Shown in pieces: positions 44,639 to 53,437 of a stretch of DNA of 64,000 bases (position 1 is the stretch's first letter; every line of letters starts with the position of its first letter). The stretch covers positions 1 to 64,000 of the forward strand of contig CAMENP010000006.1 in NCBI GenBank assembly GCA_945928575.1, given 5' to 3'. The notes under the pieces were generated by a model. The model was given only the letters and a program-made list of their open reading frames with translations, had not been told where the DNA came from and made no database searches. Position numbers and translations under genes: made by a program. Origin of the DNA: an uncultured Butyrivibrio sp. (lineage in GTDB: Bacteria; Bacillota; Clostridia; Lachnospirales; Lachnospiraceae).

Positions 44639-46240
44639 TTATTCCCATCCGTCGTTCAGCCAGTTACGTAACAACAGCGCAACCGCTTCCGGATTCTCAT
44701 CGACAAATTTTTCAATGGCAACTCTGGTCTCCGACTTATCTTGTAAATCAATATCTTCAACCGGCTGCCTGTTTTCTTTGGTCGTAGCAAGCATATCTTC
44801 CACACTGAGCTCCGGTTCCGTTTCTTCAACCGCTACCGGTCTCATGCTCCTGATTATTATAAATATAAGCAGTCCTGCAATAAGTACGGCAAGTATAATC
44901 TGGAACACAAAGAAAGGTGATGTACTGCTCGTCTCGGAATCGTAAAATACACTTCTTGTATAACCGAGAATCTGAATGTTATTTCTGGAAATTCCTGTTC
45001 CTGTTGCTATTGCATCATAAAATGTATCATTAACAGTAGTTTCAACAGGATCCGCATTGGCTGCCTTGTATTCATCCCATGTCATATTATCAAGAAGCCC
45101 CTGCGCTCTCGCATCATCTTCCGTTATATATTTGGTAAGTGTTGCAACAACGGTAACCGATGAATTATCGTAATTGATTGTTCCTGTTGCGGGCTTCGTC
45201 GTTGTTATTTTCTCATTCTGCAGCCATTCATACTGCTTGAGTGAATACTCTGAGTTAGTTCCGTTGGCATTCTGTATCTCATATGTAGTATCCTGATCGT
45301 TGGATTCTGTTCCGGCAGCTCCTGATGCATCCGAAAATCCTCCGGTTGAATTGACTTCATATGTAGTCTTCTTCAGTCCTTCATCGGAGCCCTCCGGAAT
45401 TGTATATTGTTTATCAACTATTTCGACATTATCAAATGTAACATCAAGATGCGGCGATACCGTGACCTCATTATAAAGGTTAGTAGAGATCAACATGCTC
45501 TGGATATGGGCAGTTATGGCATTTTCAAGGCGTTCCTGCACTTTGGAGCTTGCACTTCCCGTAGCATATGAATTATTGGTTCCTCCGTAATAAAGAAGGT
45601 TCGCATTATTATCCATGACAACTACATTATTGGTGTTATCGCTTCCGACATTGGCTGCAAGCATAAGTCCGATTGATGCCGCCTGTTCCTCAGACATCTC
45701 TTTGGTAAGGGTAAGCATTGCCGTTATGGATGCATCTTCATTTTCCGTAAAAACAGTATTTCCCGATTCCGGGAAATCTATAGTTACCCTTGCTGCCTTA
45801 ACACCGTCGATGGATTCAAGGTCATCCGCGAACTTGGATTCAAGGTATGCCTTGTATTTACGTTCCGTTGTGGCTGCCGTTTCGCTGAATCCTCCGCTTA
45901 CCGCGTCTGAAAGCGAATATCCGTCAGATGAAATATTATTGGATCCGAGGACGAGCTTAGCCTCGACATAATCCGATTCATTGACGCGCACAACATTGTT
46001 CGCATCTATTGTACATGTTATATTCTCGCCATTAAGAAGGCTACGCACTTGTGTAGCCTCCGATTCATTGGCACATTCCCTTAAAACAACCTTCTTAGGT
46101 GTGGAAACTATTCTTGAAACTATAATTATTCCGGCCACTACAACCACAAAAACAGCGATAAATACTATTCGCTGTGTCTTGTTGAACTTAAGCCAGAAAG
46201 CCTTTATCTTCTCAAATATGGCTTTAAATCTTTCCTGCAT
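44639..46240 (-). CDS. fliF: Flagellar MS-ring protein FliF
   Basis: The 533-residue MS-ring subunit, the base on which the flagellum is built. Two membrane helices (about 22-44 and 430-455) flank a large extracytoplasmic region with two ring-building motifs (near 48-115 and 120-220) and a variable beta collar. The C-terminal cytosolic tail (about 465-533) ends in the FliG-binding segment EAVALLLRNWLNDGW. AGGAGA precedes the start. Normal length. Confidence 0.96.
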   Translation of the reverse strand: MQERFKAIFEKIKAFWLKFNKTQRIVFIAVFVVVVAGIIIVSRIVSTPKKVVLRECANESEATQVRSLLNGENITCTIDANNVVRVNESDYVEAKLVLGSNNISSDGYSLSDAVSGGFSETAATTERKYKAYLESKFADDLESIDGVKAARVTIDFPESGNTVFTENEDASITAMLTLTKEMSEEQAASIGLMLAANVGSDNTNNVVVMDNNANLLYYGGTNNSYATGSASSKVQERLENAITAHIQSMLISTNLYNEVTVSPHLDVTFDNVEIVDKQYTIPEGSDEGLKKTTYEVNSTGGFSDASGAAGTESNDQDTTYEIQNANGTNSEYSLKQYEWLQNEKITTTKPATGTINYDNSSVTVVATLTKYITEDDARAQGLLDNMTWDEYKAANADPVETTVNDTFYDAIATGTGISRNNIQILGYTRSVFYDSETSSTSPFFVFQIILAVLIAGLLIFIIIRSMRPVAVEETEPELSVEDMLATTKENRQPVEDIDLQDKSETRVAIEKFVDENPEAVALLLRNWLNDGWE

Positions 46241-46293
46241 TTATGTATCTCCTGAATAAATCCTTATGCCTTACATGGCAATGGAGTATTATA

Positions 46294-46626
46294 TTAAAAT
46301 TGCATATTCATAATCTCTTTGTATGCGCTTAAAAGCTGATTCTTGATTGCAACCGTATATTGTAATGAAAGACTTGCTTTCTGCTCTATTACCGCAAGTT
46401 CATGCGTACTCGAAAGCTTGCCTGTCGCATAATCAACTTCAGCCTGCTGTGCTTCCTGCAAATAATTATTGGTAGAATCTATCATATTGACAGCAGCCTT
46501 ATATATACTGTCAAATGTATCGGAAGCCGATGTTGTTTTCTTATCGGTCGATGTTAATGTTGATGTATTAAATAACTCATTCGTTCTCTGTGCTGCGAGA
46601 TCCGAAACAGATACTATGTTATTCAT
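46294..46626 (-). CDS. fliE: Hook-basal body protein FliE
   Basis: A 110-residue helical rod protein that joins the MS ring to the proximal rod. The C-terminal half (AQQAEVDYATGKLSSTHELA and ASLSLQYTVAIKNQLLSAYK) is typical, ending EIMNMQ. The GGAGGACG site precedes its ATG. It lies between flgC and fliF in the conserved flgBC-fliEFG block. Confidence 0.94.
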   Translation of the reverse strand: MNNIVSVSDLAAQRTNELFNTSTLTSTDKKTTSASDTFDSIYKAAVNMIDSTNNYLQEAQQAEVDYATGKLSSTHELAVIEQKASLSLQYTVAIKNQLLSAYKEIMNMQF

Positions 46627-46639
46627 TTACCGCGTCCTC

Positions 46640-47083
46640 CTACTCCAATATGCTTAATCCCTTGCTGGCCACATTCTTGCTTGCCTCAAACGCTGTGGTG
46701 TTGGCCTCAAAAGCTCTGGATGCATCTATAAGATCCGTCATTTCTGTTACGATATTGACATTCGGATAAAGAACATATCCGTTCTCATCAGCATCCGGAT
46801 GTGACGGTTCGTATACCAGATTCATATCGGTATCCGTATCTTTAGTAATAGCTGTAACCTTAACACCGTTACCTATTCCGCTTATGGTTCTGTTAAGCAC
46901 CTCTCCAAACGAATCTGCAGTGGATACCTTTTCCGTAAAAATAACATTCTTACGTACATACGGTCCGCCTTCCTTCGTTCTGGTTGTGTTGGCGTTAGCT
47001 ATATTCTCTGAAATAACATCAAGTCTTAATCTCTCTGCTGACATACCTGATGCATTAATATTCATTCCCGTAAAAAGAGCCAT
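46640..47083 (-). CDS. flgC: Proximal rod protein FlgC
   Basis: A 147-residue axial rod protein. The N-terminus (INASGMSAERLRLDVISENI then ANANTTRTKEGGPYVRK) carries the ANxNT signature of rod/hook proteins, and the C-terminus (TDLIDASRAFEANTTAFEAS) is the matching coiled-coil half. ACGGAGGA precedes the start. Between flgB and fliE, with 13-21-base gaps. Confidence 0.96.
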   Translation of the reverse strand: MALFTGMNINASGMSAERLRLDVISENIANANTTRTKEGGPYVRKNVIFTEKVSTADSFGEVLNRTISGIGNGVKVTAITKDTDTDMNLVYEPSHPDADENGYVLYPNVNIVTEMTDLIDASRAFEANTTAFEASKNVASKGLSILE

Positions 47084-47104
47084 TATATAATCCTCCGTTC
47101 GTTA

Positions 47105-47512
47105 TCAGGTTCCGGATGTAGACATAGCTGTCTTAAATCTGGAAAATTCCTGTTTCATGCTGTCAATTACGCCCTGGTAATAATACTGATTGGAAGCAAT
47201 CTCAACCTGTTCTTCATCCTGGTCAACATTATTGCCGTCTATTCTGTATGACAGTTCTGCATTATCAGTATATATAATCGGTTTCACATGATTGTAATTA
47301 ATATTGCGTACAGTCTGGGTAAGGTTATTCGAAATTGAGCCGGCCTTGGCGATTGCTGATGACAGCACAGACTCGAAGCTCACATCCTGCCTCTTATACC
47401 CTGGGGTGTCAACATTAGCTATATTACTGCTGAGCACCTCGTTACGTTTCCAAGAATAATCTGCCGAAGCCGAAAGTAAATCAACATAGGCAAATGCACC
47501 TGAATTAATCAT
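47105..47512 (-). CDS. flgB: Proximal rod protein FlgB
   Basis: A 135-residue rod protein and first gene of the fla-che operon. SSNIANVDTPGYKRQDVSFE (about 28-47) is the axial-protein signature; the C-terminal helix VIDSMKQEFSRFKTAMS completes the pattern. AAAGGAGA precedes its ATG. The promoter at 47602-47629 lies about 90 bases upstream, and a strong terminator of codY insulates the operon. Confidence 0.96.
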   Translation of the reverse strand: MINSGAFAYVDLLSASADYSWKRNEVLSSNIANVDTPGYKRQDVSFESVLSSAIAKAGSISNNLTQTVRNINYNHVKPIIYTDNAELSYRIDGNNVDQDEEQVEIASNQYYYQGVIDSMKQEFSRFKTAMSTSGT

Positions 47513-47601
47513 ATAATTCGTATTCTCCTTTCAATGCCTTTCCTTACAACTTGTCCCAATCGGAACGGCACCATAACATAAACCAAATTTTCCCTCTTAC
47601 T

Positions 47602-47629
47602 ATTATATGTATTTAGAGCAAAAAGTAAA
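47602..47629 (-). promoter_or_regulatory. Promoter of the flgB fla-che operon
   Basis: Minus-strand TTTACT (47629-47624), a 16-base spacer and a perfect TATAAT (47607-47602). A SigA-type assignment fits; no sigma-28 consensus is evident. The 196-base gap between flgB and codY holds this promoter, the codY terminator and a leader of about 80 bases, with no gene. Confidence 0.6.
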
Positions 47630-47663
47630 GAAAAAAATATTTTTTCTAGATGTAATAAATTGC

Positions 47664-47695
47664 AAAAAATCGCCGTATCAAGTGATACAGCGATT
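47664..47695 (-). terminator. Intrinsic terminator of codY
   Basis: A 13-bp stem with one G-U pair (47668-47680 with 47683-47695), a two-base loop, and a run of Ts on the minus strand. It begins 13 bases after the codY stop. Strong and well formed. Confidence 0.9.
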
Positions 47696-47708
47696 CCTTC
47701 CACTGGTA

Positions 47709-48488
47709 TTACATATTCATTTTAATGCGCGCCAACTCATCGAACACAACGTCATTGAGCACCTTGATATACGTGCCCTTCATCCCTGAAGACCTTGATT
47801 CGATTACTCCTGCGCTCTCAAATTTGCGGAGCGCATTGACAATTACCGAACGTGTTATTCCCACCTTATCGGCAATCCTGCTTGCAACAAGAATTCCTTC
47901 TCCCTGCCCAAGCTCGTCAAAAATATGGATTATGGCTTCCAACTCGGAATACGATAACGTGCTTATCGCCGACTTGACAATATGGACCTTACGGTCCTCT
48001 TCCGCCGTCTCTTCATTAACGGACCGCATCATTTCAAGTCCGACCACCGTCGTTCCGTACTCACATAATATGATGTCATCAATATCGTATTGATTGTCAA
48101 CCTTATACATAAACAAAGTACCAAGGCGTTCTCCGGCGATATCTATAGGTGCTATGATTGCCTGATATTTATTGGAATATCCTTCGGCAAATCCAAGTGT
48201 CTCAAGATTGACATTCTCCTTTGTAGAAAGAACATTAAGCAGCCTTTCATTCAGCATGGAGTCAACGTAACCTCCTACTTCATCCTGAATCAGTTCCTTA
48301 ATCTCCTCAACTTCTTCGGTAATACTTACACCAAGCACTTTGCCCTTACGGCTTATCACAAGCACATTGGATACAAGAATGTCGCTCATAACCTTGCAGA
48401 TATCATTAAAAACTACCTTCTGTGAGCTGTTGTTATGCAATAACTTATTGATCTTACGTGTTTTATCAAGCAATTGTACGCTGCTCAT
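47709..48488 (-). CDS. codY: Global nutrient regulator CodY
   Basis: A 259-residue GTP- and branched-chain-amino-acid-sensing repressor. The N-terminal GAF domain (about 1-155) begins MSSVQLLDKTRKINKLLHNN. The C-terminal winged helix (about 165-259) has ASRIADKVGITRSVIVNALR, essentially the CodY recognition helix. The ATG at 48488 fits the family's start and has AAAGGGG 10 bases upstream; the ATG at 48497 is too close to it. A promoter at 48537-48565 contains a CodY-box-like sequence, so autoregulation is likely. It is located between topA and flgB, as in B. subtilis. Confidence 0.96.
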   Translation of the reverse strand: MSSVQLLDKTRKINKLLHNNSSQKVVFNDICKVMSDILVSNVLVISRKGKVLGVSITEEVEEIKELIQDEVGGYVDSMLNERLLNVLSTKENVNLETLGFAEGYSNKYQAIIAPIDIAGERLGTLFMYKVDNQYDIDDIILCEYGTTVVGLEMMRSVNEETAEEDRKVHIVKSAISTLSYSELEAIIHIFDELGQGEGILVASRIADKVGITRSVIVNALRKFESAGVIESRSSGMKGTYIKVLNDVVFDELARIKMNM

Positions 48489-48536
48489 TCCTACCATGCC
48501 CCTTTAACAGAAAAACTAACTCTGCTTACAATATCA

Positions 48537-48565
48537 AGCATAGCACATTTATCAGAAAATATCAA
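48537..48565 (-). promoter_or_regulatory. codY promoter
   Basis: Minus-strand TTGATA (48565-48560), a 17-base spacer and TATGCT (48542-48537), about 50 bases upstream of codY. The -35 overlaps the topA stop codon. The spacer is occupied by a CodY-box-like sequence. Confidence 0.6.
48547..48561. promoter_or_regulatory. Candidate CodY box in the codY promoter
   Basis: The minus-strand 15-mer TATTTTCTGATAAAT has three mismatches to the CodY consensus AATTTTCWGAAAATT. It fills the spacer between the -35 and -10 of the codY promoter, where binding would block polymerase. Confidence 0.55.
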
Positions 48566-50640
48566 TTATTTTCTTTATTGTGTACATAATTTGTGACATA
48601 TCCACATTGTTCATTTGCACATACAAGTCTATTGCCTTTTTCAACCATATATCCGCCGCACTTCGGACACTTCTGTGATGACGGTTTATTCCATGACATA
48701 AAATCGCATTCACTATTCTCACAGCCGTAGTATTTGCGGCCTTTTCTGGTTCTTAACAATATAACGTCCTTACCGCACTTCGGGCAGGCAACGCCTATTT
48801 TCTCGAGGTACGGTTTAGTGTTACGGCATTCCGGAAATCCCGGACATGCTAAGAATTTGCCGTGCGGTCCGTATTTAACGACCATATTTCTGCCACAATT
48901 CTCACATATAACATCCGTAACCTCATCCTCAATCTTAACAGTCTCAAGTTCCTTCTCGGCAAGCTTAACGGCTTCATCAAGATCCGGATAGAAATTTCTA
49001 ACAACCGTCTTCCAGTTAATGCTTCCCTCTTCCACTTTATCAAGAAGCGACTCCATATTGGCTGTAAAATTAACATCAACAATGGACGGGAATGACTTAA
49101 GCATTATCTTATTAACTGCCTCACCTATTTCCGTAACATATAAATTCTTCTCTTCTTTGATAACATATCTTCTTGCGATAATCGTTCCGATCGTTGGCGC
49201 ATATGTAGACGGCCTTCCGATTCCGAGTTCCTCAAGCGTCTTAACCAACGATGCTTCCGTATAATGTGCAGGCGGCTGCGTAAAATGCTGTTTATTATCA
49301 TATTTATCAAGCGAAATTTCTGATTTCTTGGTTATCTGGTTAAAAGTAACCGCATCAGACTTCTCGTCTTCATCAGACATATATACTGACATATAACCGT
49401 CAAATTTAATATGGGATGCTGCAGCGCTAAATCTGTAATCTCCCGCAGCAATCCGTATATTGGTGGTCTCGTATACGGCATTTGCCATTCTGCTTGAAAC
49501 AAAACGTTTCCATATAAGCTGATATAATCTGAACTGGTCACGGCTTATCAGTTCCTTAACCTGCGACGGAAGAATTTCTATATTGGTAGGTCTGATTGCC
49601 TCATGCGCATCCTGGATTTTCTTTCCGGTTTTGGCAGCATGCTCCGATGCCATATAGTAAGCATCACCATAATTTTCTTTAATGAAATTTCTGGCAAGTG
49701 CATCAGCCTCATCCGAAATACGTGTGGAATCTGTTCTCAAATATGTGATAAGTCCTACCGTTCCCATTCCCTTGATATCAACGCCTTCATAGAGCTGCTG
49801 TGCTATGCGCATAGTCTTCTGGGTTGAGAAATTGAGGGCTTTGGAAGCTTCCTGCTGTAATGTACTGGTGGTAAAAGGCAACGGTGCCTTCTTTATGCGT
49901 TCCCCTTTCTTGATATCATCAATTACATATTTAGCATTTGATAATTCGTCCATTATCTTATCGACCTGTTCAGAATTCTCAAGTTCTATTTTCTGTCCGG
50001 CCTTGCCGGTAAACCTTGCTGTTATAGGCTTCTTCTCGCCTTTAACGTTAAGGACAGCATCTATCGTCCAATATTCTTTAGGTATAAATGCATTTATCTC
50101 ATCTTCCCTGTCACATATGATTCTTAATGCCACCGATTGCACACGTCCCGCCGAAAGTCCGCGCTTAACTTTGGCCCAAAGCAAAGGACTTATCCTGTAT
50201 CCAACCATACGGTCAAGAACTCTCCTTGACTGCTGTGCATCAACAAGATTCATATTTATCTTGCGTGGTTCTTTAATTGATGCTTTAACCGCATTCTTGG
50301 TAATTTCATTAAAACTTATTCTGTTAATATCTTTGTCTTCAATCTTAAGAGCCTGTGCAAGGTGCCATGATATGGCCTCTCCTTCACGGTCGGGATCGGT
50401 TGCGAGATAAACTTTATCCGACTTCTTAACAAGCTTTCTCAAATTGGCAAGGACATCTCCCTTACCCCTTATAGTAATATATTTAGGCTCATAATCATTC
50501 TCTATATCTATTCCAAGCGTACTCTTAGGCAGATCCCTTACATGTCCGTTAGAAGCCGCCACTTCATAATTCGCTCCAAGAAACTTCTTAATTGTCTTCA
50601 CCTTGGCAGGTGACTCAACTATAACCAGATACTTTGGCAT
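48562..50640 (-). CDS. topA: DNA topoisomerase I
   Basis: A 692-residue type IA topoisomerase that relaxes negative supercoils. A Toprim domain (YLVIVESPAKVKTIKKFLG near the N-terminus; ATDPDREGEAISWHL near 80) and the active-site tyrosine in VGLITYLRTDSTR (near 300) are intact. The C-terminus has three tetracysteine zinc ribbons (from about 570, for example CENCGRNM and CPKCGGYM). The GAGAGGTTGATG site precedes the start. It lies between dprA and codY, a conserved Firmicute neighbourhood. Confidence 0.97.
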   Translation of the reverse strand: MPKYLVIVESPAKVKTIKKFLGANYEVAASNGHVRDLPKSTLGIDIENDYEPKYITIRGKGDVLANLRKLVKKSDKVYLATDPDREGEAISWHLAQALKIEDKDINRISFNEITKNAVKASIKEPRKINMNLVDAQQSRRVLDRMVGYRISPLLWAKVKRGLSAGRVQSVALRIICDREDEINAFIPKEYWTIDAVLNVKGEKKPITARFTGKAGQKIELENSEQVDKIMDELSNAKYVIDDIKKGERIKKAPLPFTTSTLQQEASKALNFSTQKTMRIAQQLYEGVDIKGMGTVGLITYLRTDSTRISDEADALARNFIKENYGDAYYMASEHAAKTGKKIQDAHEAIRPTNIEILPSQVKELISRDQFRLYQLIWKRFVSSRMANAVYETTNIRIAAGDYRFSAAASHIKFDGYMSVYMSDEDEKSDAVTFNQITKKSEISLDKYDNKQHFTQPPAHYTEASLVKTLEELGIGRPSTYAPTIGTIIARRYVIKEEKNLYVTEIGEAVNKIMLKSFPSIVDVNFTANMESLLDKVEEGSINWKTVVRNFYPDLDEAVKLAEKELETVKIEDEVTDVICENCGRNMVVKYGPHGKFLACPGFPECRNTKPYLEKIGVACPKCGKDVILLRTRKGRKYYGCENSECDFMSWNKPSSQKCPKCGGYMVEKGNRLVCANEQCGYVTNYVHNKENN

Positions 50641-50657
50641 AACATCAACCTCTCATT

Positions 50658-51746
50658 TCATATTATCCTTATATAAAAATTCTTACTGATCTCTTTGATG
50701 AGACCTTTTAATTCAAGAGCCAAAAGTGCCTGAAATACCTGCATTTGAGACATATTAGTTTCCTTTATCAGTGTCTCCAGACTTTTGGGACCAAAATCTA
50801 GTAACTGACTATACAACATTTTTTCATCACTTGCAAGCAAAATATTTTTTTCGTTGATTTTCGTACCTTCCGAAATGTTAAGGTTCAGTTCCGCAAGCAG
50901 CTCATCATATGAGTACACAATCTGCGCTCCCTGCCATATAAGATGGTTACAGCCTTCACTGTCACCATCGCTTATTCTTCCGGGAACAGCATATACCTGT
51001 CTGTTTTGTTCAAGCGCCTGCGCCGCCGTTATAAGAGATCCGCTCTTTATGCCGGCCTCAACTATTATAACCGCATCACACAGACCGCTTATTATCCTGT
51101 TCCGCAGCGGAAACATCCCGGGCCTCGTCGGTGTATTATCCGGGAACTCCGATATTATCCCTCCGTTCCGTATTATGTCCACATATGTGTTAAAATTCTG
51201 TTTTGGATAACATAAATCAACTCCACCGGCAAGCACCGCAAAAGTTAATCCACCGGCAAGCACCGCTCCCTGATGTGCCGCCACGTCTATGCCAAGTGCA
51301 AGGCCGCTTATAACCTGTGCACCTGCCGATGCAAGCACACGGCCGAGTTCCATTGCCACGCTCCTGCCATACTCTGAACAGTTTCTTGACCCTACCACAG
51401 CAACACTTTTAATATCATCAACAGGCAATCTGCCTTTGTAATATATAACATTGGGCCTGTCGTATATTTCTTTCAACCTGGATGGGTATTCATCTTCAAA
51501 CGGAAACACCATTTTATTTCCATCCTCTGTTCTCCTGTCATATTCCTCGAAAAGCCGTTTTCTCAGATTCAAATCCATGATAGCCGCAATATCCGCCTGC
51601 ATCAGTCCCCCTATGCACCCGAGTTCTTTATCTCCGGCATGGGCTGCCGCCTCCGGATCATCACCAAAAGCCTTCAGAATCTTCCTTATCTTAATATTAC
51701 CTATCCGAGGTATATTATTTATCCAAAACCAGTATTTTCTGTCCAT
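50658..51746 (-). CDS. dprA: DNA-processing protein DprA
   Basis: A 362-residue protein that protects incoming single-stranded DNA and loads RecA during transformation. The Rossmann-like core is clear: VAVVGSRNCSEYGRSVAMEL, ISGLALGIDVAAHQGAV and VLAGGVDLCYPKQN. An N-terminal SAM-like helical region (about 1-65) and a C-terminal winged helix (about 300-362) flank it. The start at 51746 follows GAGGTGG and is 7 bases after the comM stop; the longer frame to 51869 lies inside comM. Confidence 0.94.
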   Translation of the reverse strand: MDRKYWFWINNIPRIGNIKIRKILKAFGDDPEAAAHAGDKELGCIGGLMQADIAAIMDLNLRKRLFEEYDRRTEDGNKMVFPFEDEYPSRLKEIYDRPNVIYYKGRLPVDDIKSVAVVGSRNCSEYGRSVAMELGRVLASAGAQVISGLALGIDVAAHQGAVLAGGLTFAVLAGGVDLCYPKQNFNTYVDIIRNGGIISEFPDNTPTRPGMFPLRNRIISGLCDAVIIVEAGIKSGSLITAAQALEQNRQVYAVPGRISDGDSEGCNHLIWQGAQIVYSYDELLAELNLNISEGTKINEKNILLASDEKMLYSQLLDFGPKSLETLIKETNMSQMQVFQALLALELKGLIKEISKNFYIRII

Positions 51747-51753
51747 ATCCACC

Positions 51754-53259
51754 TCATACCATCCTGTATCCTGATGCTTCGCATATATGCTCTGCCGTAA
51801 TGTACTCACTGTCATCAATATCAGCGATTGTTCTGGCAACCTTAAGCAGCTTATGATACCCCCGCGCACTTAAATCGCAAGAGTCATAAATACTGTTCAT
51901 CAGATTCTCGGCTTCTTTGTCAAGTACGCAATATCTTGATATATCCGCAGCCGGTATTGATGAATTCAGGCTGTATTTCTCACCTGCAAAACGTTCATTC
52001 TGAATATTAAAAGCCCTCTCTACCACGCTTCGCATATATTCATTGGTATATATGTCCTTATCGTCACAGACCATGTCCTCGTATTTAATACGAGGTACCT
52101 GAACACATACATCGATTCTGTCCAGCAGCGGTCTGCTGAGTCTTCCAAAATATGCCCTTACCTGAGCCGGAGTACAGTTGCACCTGTTCCTGTCCGGATA
52201 ATATCCGCACTTACAGGGATTCATTGCCGCAACAAGCATAAAATCCGCCGGATATTCCACCTTGCCATTCACACGGTCAATCAGTATATGTCCGCTTTCC
52301 ATCGGCTGACGCAGCACTTCCACAGTCTTTGTTGAAAACAGGTTGAACTCATCCATAAAAAGCACACCATGACATGCTAAGCTTACTTCTCCCGGCATAA
52401 GACCGTTACCGCCGCCTGCCATTGCCTGAGGTGTTATGCAATGGTGCGGTGCCCGGAAACAGCGCCTGTCCACAAAAGAAATTCCATCCTTAAGCATTCC
52501 TGCCACACTATATATGCCGGACAGTTCTAACTGCTGCTCATATGTCATCGGCGGCAGAATACCCGGGATACGTTCGGCAGCCATAGTCTTGCCTGCCCCC
52601 GGTGGACCTATCATAAGCATATTATGCATAGAGGCAGCCGCAACCATTATCGCTCTCTTAAGACTCAGCTGACCATGGATGTCAGCAAAATCCATTCCGT
52701 ATTCCGTTAAAGGTGATGAATCAGACTTTTCAAATGAGACTTCTGTGTGATTACCGTTGATACATTCAATTACCTCATTGAGTGTGGCTGCCGGGATAAT
52801 CTTCGCATCTTTAACATAAGATGCCTCCATAGCATTCTCCTTAGGAAGAACCACATACTGTTTGCCGCTTCTGCACCAATTTATTACCATCGGCAATACA
52901 CCCCTTACAGGACGTAATTCTCCGTTAAGGCCCAATTCTCCGATAAACATTATATCCTCGCATAAATTGTGTTTGATCCTGCCGGCTGCCTGCAAAACTG
53001 CCATGGCAACAGCCAGATCATAATGTGTTCCCTCCTTTCTCAAATCTGCCGGTGATATATTAACAATCATTCTCGCCGGTGACATTTTGATTCCCGAATT
53101 CTTAATTGCCATCCTGACACGCTCCCTGGATTCACGGACAGCAACGCCAAGATTACCGGTTATATCAAAACATGGGAAACCTGCCGAGATATCAGCTTCA
53201 ACTTTCACACTGACAGCATCAATACCATTAATGACGGATGTATACGCATTTCCTAACAT
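51754..53259 (-). CDS. comM: ComM/YifB-family AAA+ Mg-chelatase-like ATPase
   Basis: A 501-residue ATPase. In Vibrio and other naturally competent bacteria ComM is a hexameric helicase that extends recombination branches during transformation. An N-terminal Lon-protease-like domain (about 1-165), a ChlI/AAA+ core with Walker A MIGPPGAGKTMAAERIPG near 210 and Walker B GVLFMDEFNLF, and a C-terminal zinc-like cluster (MNPCKCGYYPD, NRCNC) are seen. The start at 53259 follows AGGAGG; the open frame to 53370 is upstream noise. It leads the comM-dprA-topA operon. Confidence 0.93.
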   Translation of the reverse strand: MLGNAYTSVINGIDAVSVKVEADISAGFPCFDITGNLGVAVRESRERVRMAIKNSGIKMSPARMIVNISPADLRKEGTHYDLAVAMAVLQAAGRIKHNLCEDIMFIGELGLNGELRPVRGVLPMVINWCRSGKQYVVLPKENAMEASYVKDAKIIPAATLNEVIECINGNHTEVSFEKSDSSPLTEYGMDFADIHGQLSLKRAIMVAAASMHNMLMIGPPGAGKTMAAERIPGILPPMTYEQQLELSGIYSVAGMLKDGISFVDRRCFRAPHHCITPQAMAGGGNGLMPGEVSLACHGVLFMDEFNLFSTKTVEVLRQPMESGHILIDRVNGKVEYPADFMLVAAMNPCKCGYYPDRNRCNCTPAQVRAYFGRLSRPLLDRIDVCVQVPRIKYEDMVCDDKDIYTNEYMRSVVERAFNIQNERFAGEKYSLNSSIPAADISRYCVLDKEAENLMNSIYDSCDLSARGYHKLLKVARTIADIDDSEYITAEHICEASGYRMV

Positions 53260-53278
53260 TATGCGCCTCCTGTTTAGA

Positions 53279-53293
53279 ATATTTCTGAAATTT
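53279..53293. promoter_or_regulatory. Candidate CodY box in the comM leader
   Basis: The minus-strand 15-mer AAATTTCAGAAATAT has three mismatches to AATTTTCWGAAAATT. It lies about 15-30 bases after the predicted transcription start, so bound CodY could act as a roadblock. Confidence 0.5.
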
Positions 53294-53301
53294 CGAAATT
53301 T
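53288..53301. promoter_or_regulatory. Perfect palindrome in the comM leader
   Basis: AAATTTCGAAATTT is a perfect 14-base palindrome overlapping the CodY-box candidate at 53279-53293, close to the predicted transcription start. It could be a second operator or part of an extended CodY site. Confidence 0.4.
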
Positions 53302-53313
53302 GAAGATGTGATG

Positions 53314-53342
53314 AGAATAACACAGAAAACTGGGCTTTTCAA
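53314..53342 (-). promoter_or_regulatory. Promoter of the comM-dprA-topA operon
   Basis: Minus-strand TTGAAA (53342-53337), a 17-base spacer and TATTCT (53319-53314), 55 bases upstream of the comM start. Confidence 0.6.
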
Positions 53343-53391
53343 CATAAAAATTGTGAACTTTTTTTAACAATATTTCATGTCATTTGGGCAT

Positions 53392-53431
53392 AAAAATAAT
53401 CCGGACTGTCACTTTATTAAACAGTCCGGAT
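53392..53431 (-). terminator. Intrinsic terminator of the pilus operon
   Basis: A perfect 11-bp stem (53399-53409 with 53421-53431), an 11-base loop and a T-rich tract (ATTATTTTTA) on the minus strand, 6 bases after the stop of the 935-residue protein gene. It separates the pilus cluster from the comM promoter. Confidence 0.85.
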
Positions 53432-53437
53432 GTAATA

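Noticed and set aside
47581..47600. Possible CodY box near the flgB promoter
   Set aside because: Only one half (AATTTTC) matches; the other half has too many mismatches to support a site.
47513..47629. Sigma-28 promoter before flgB
   Set aside because: No CCGATAT-like -10 at the right distance from a TAAA; the SigA-type match is better.
52100..52300. ComM as a true magnesium chelatase subunit
   Set aside because: The Lon-like N-terminal domain, C-terminal zinc cluster and dprA neighbourhood fit ComM/YifB, and there are no tetrapyrrole genes.
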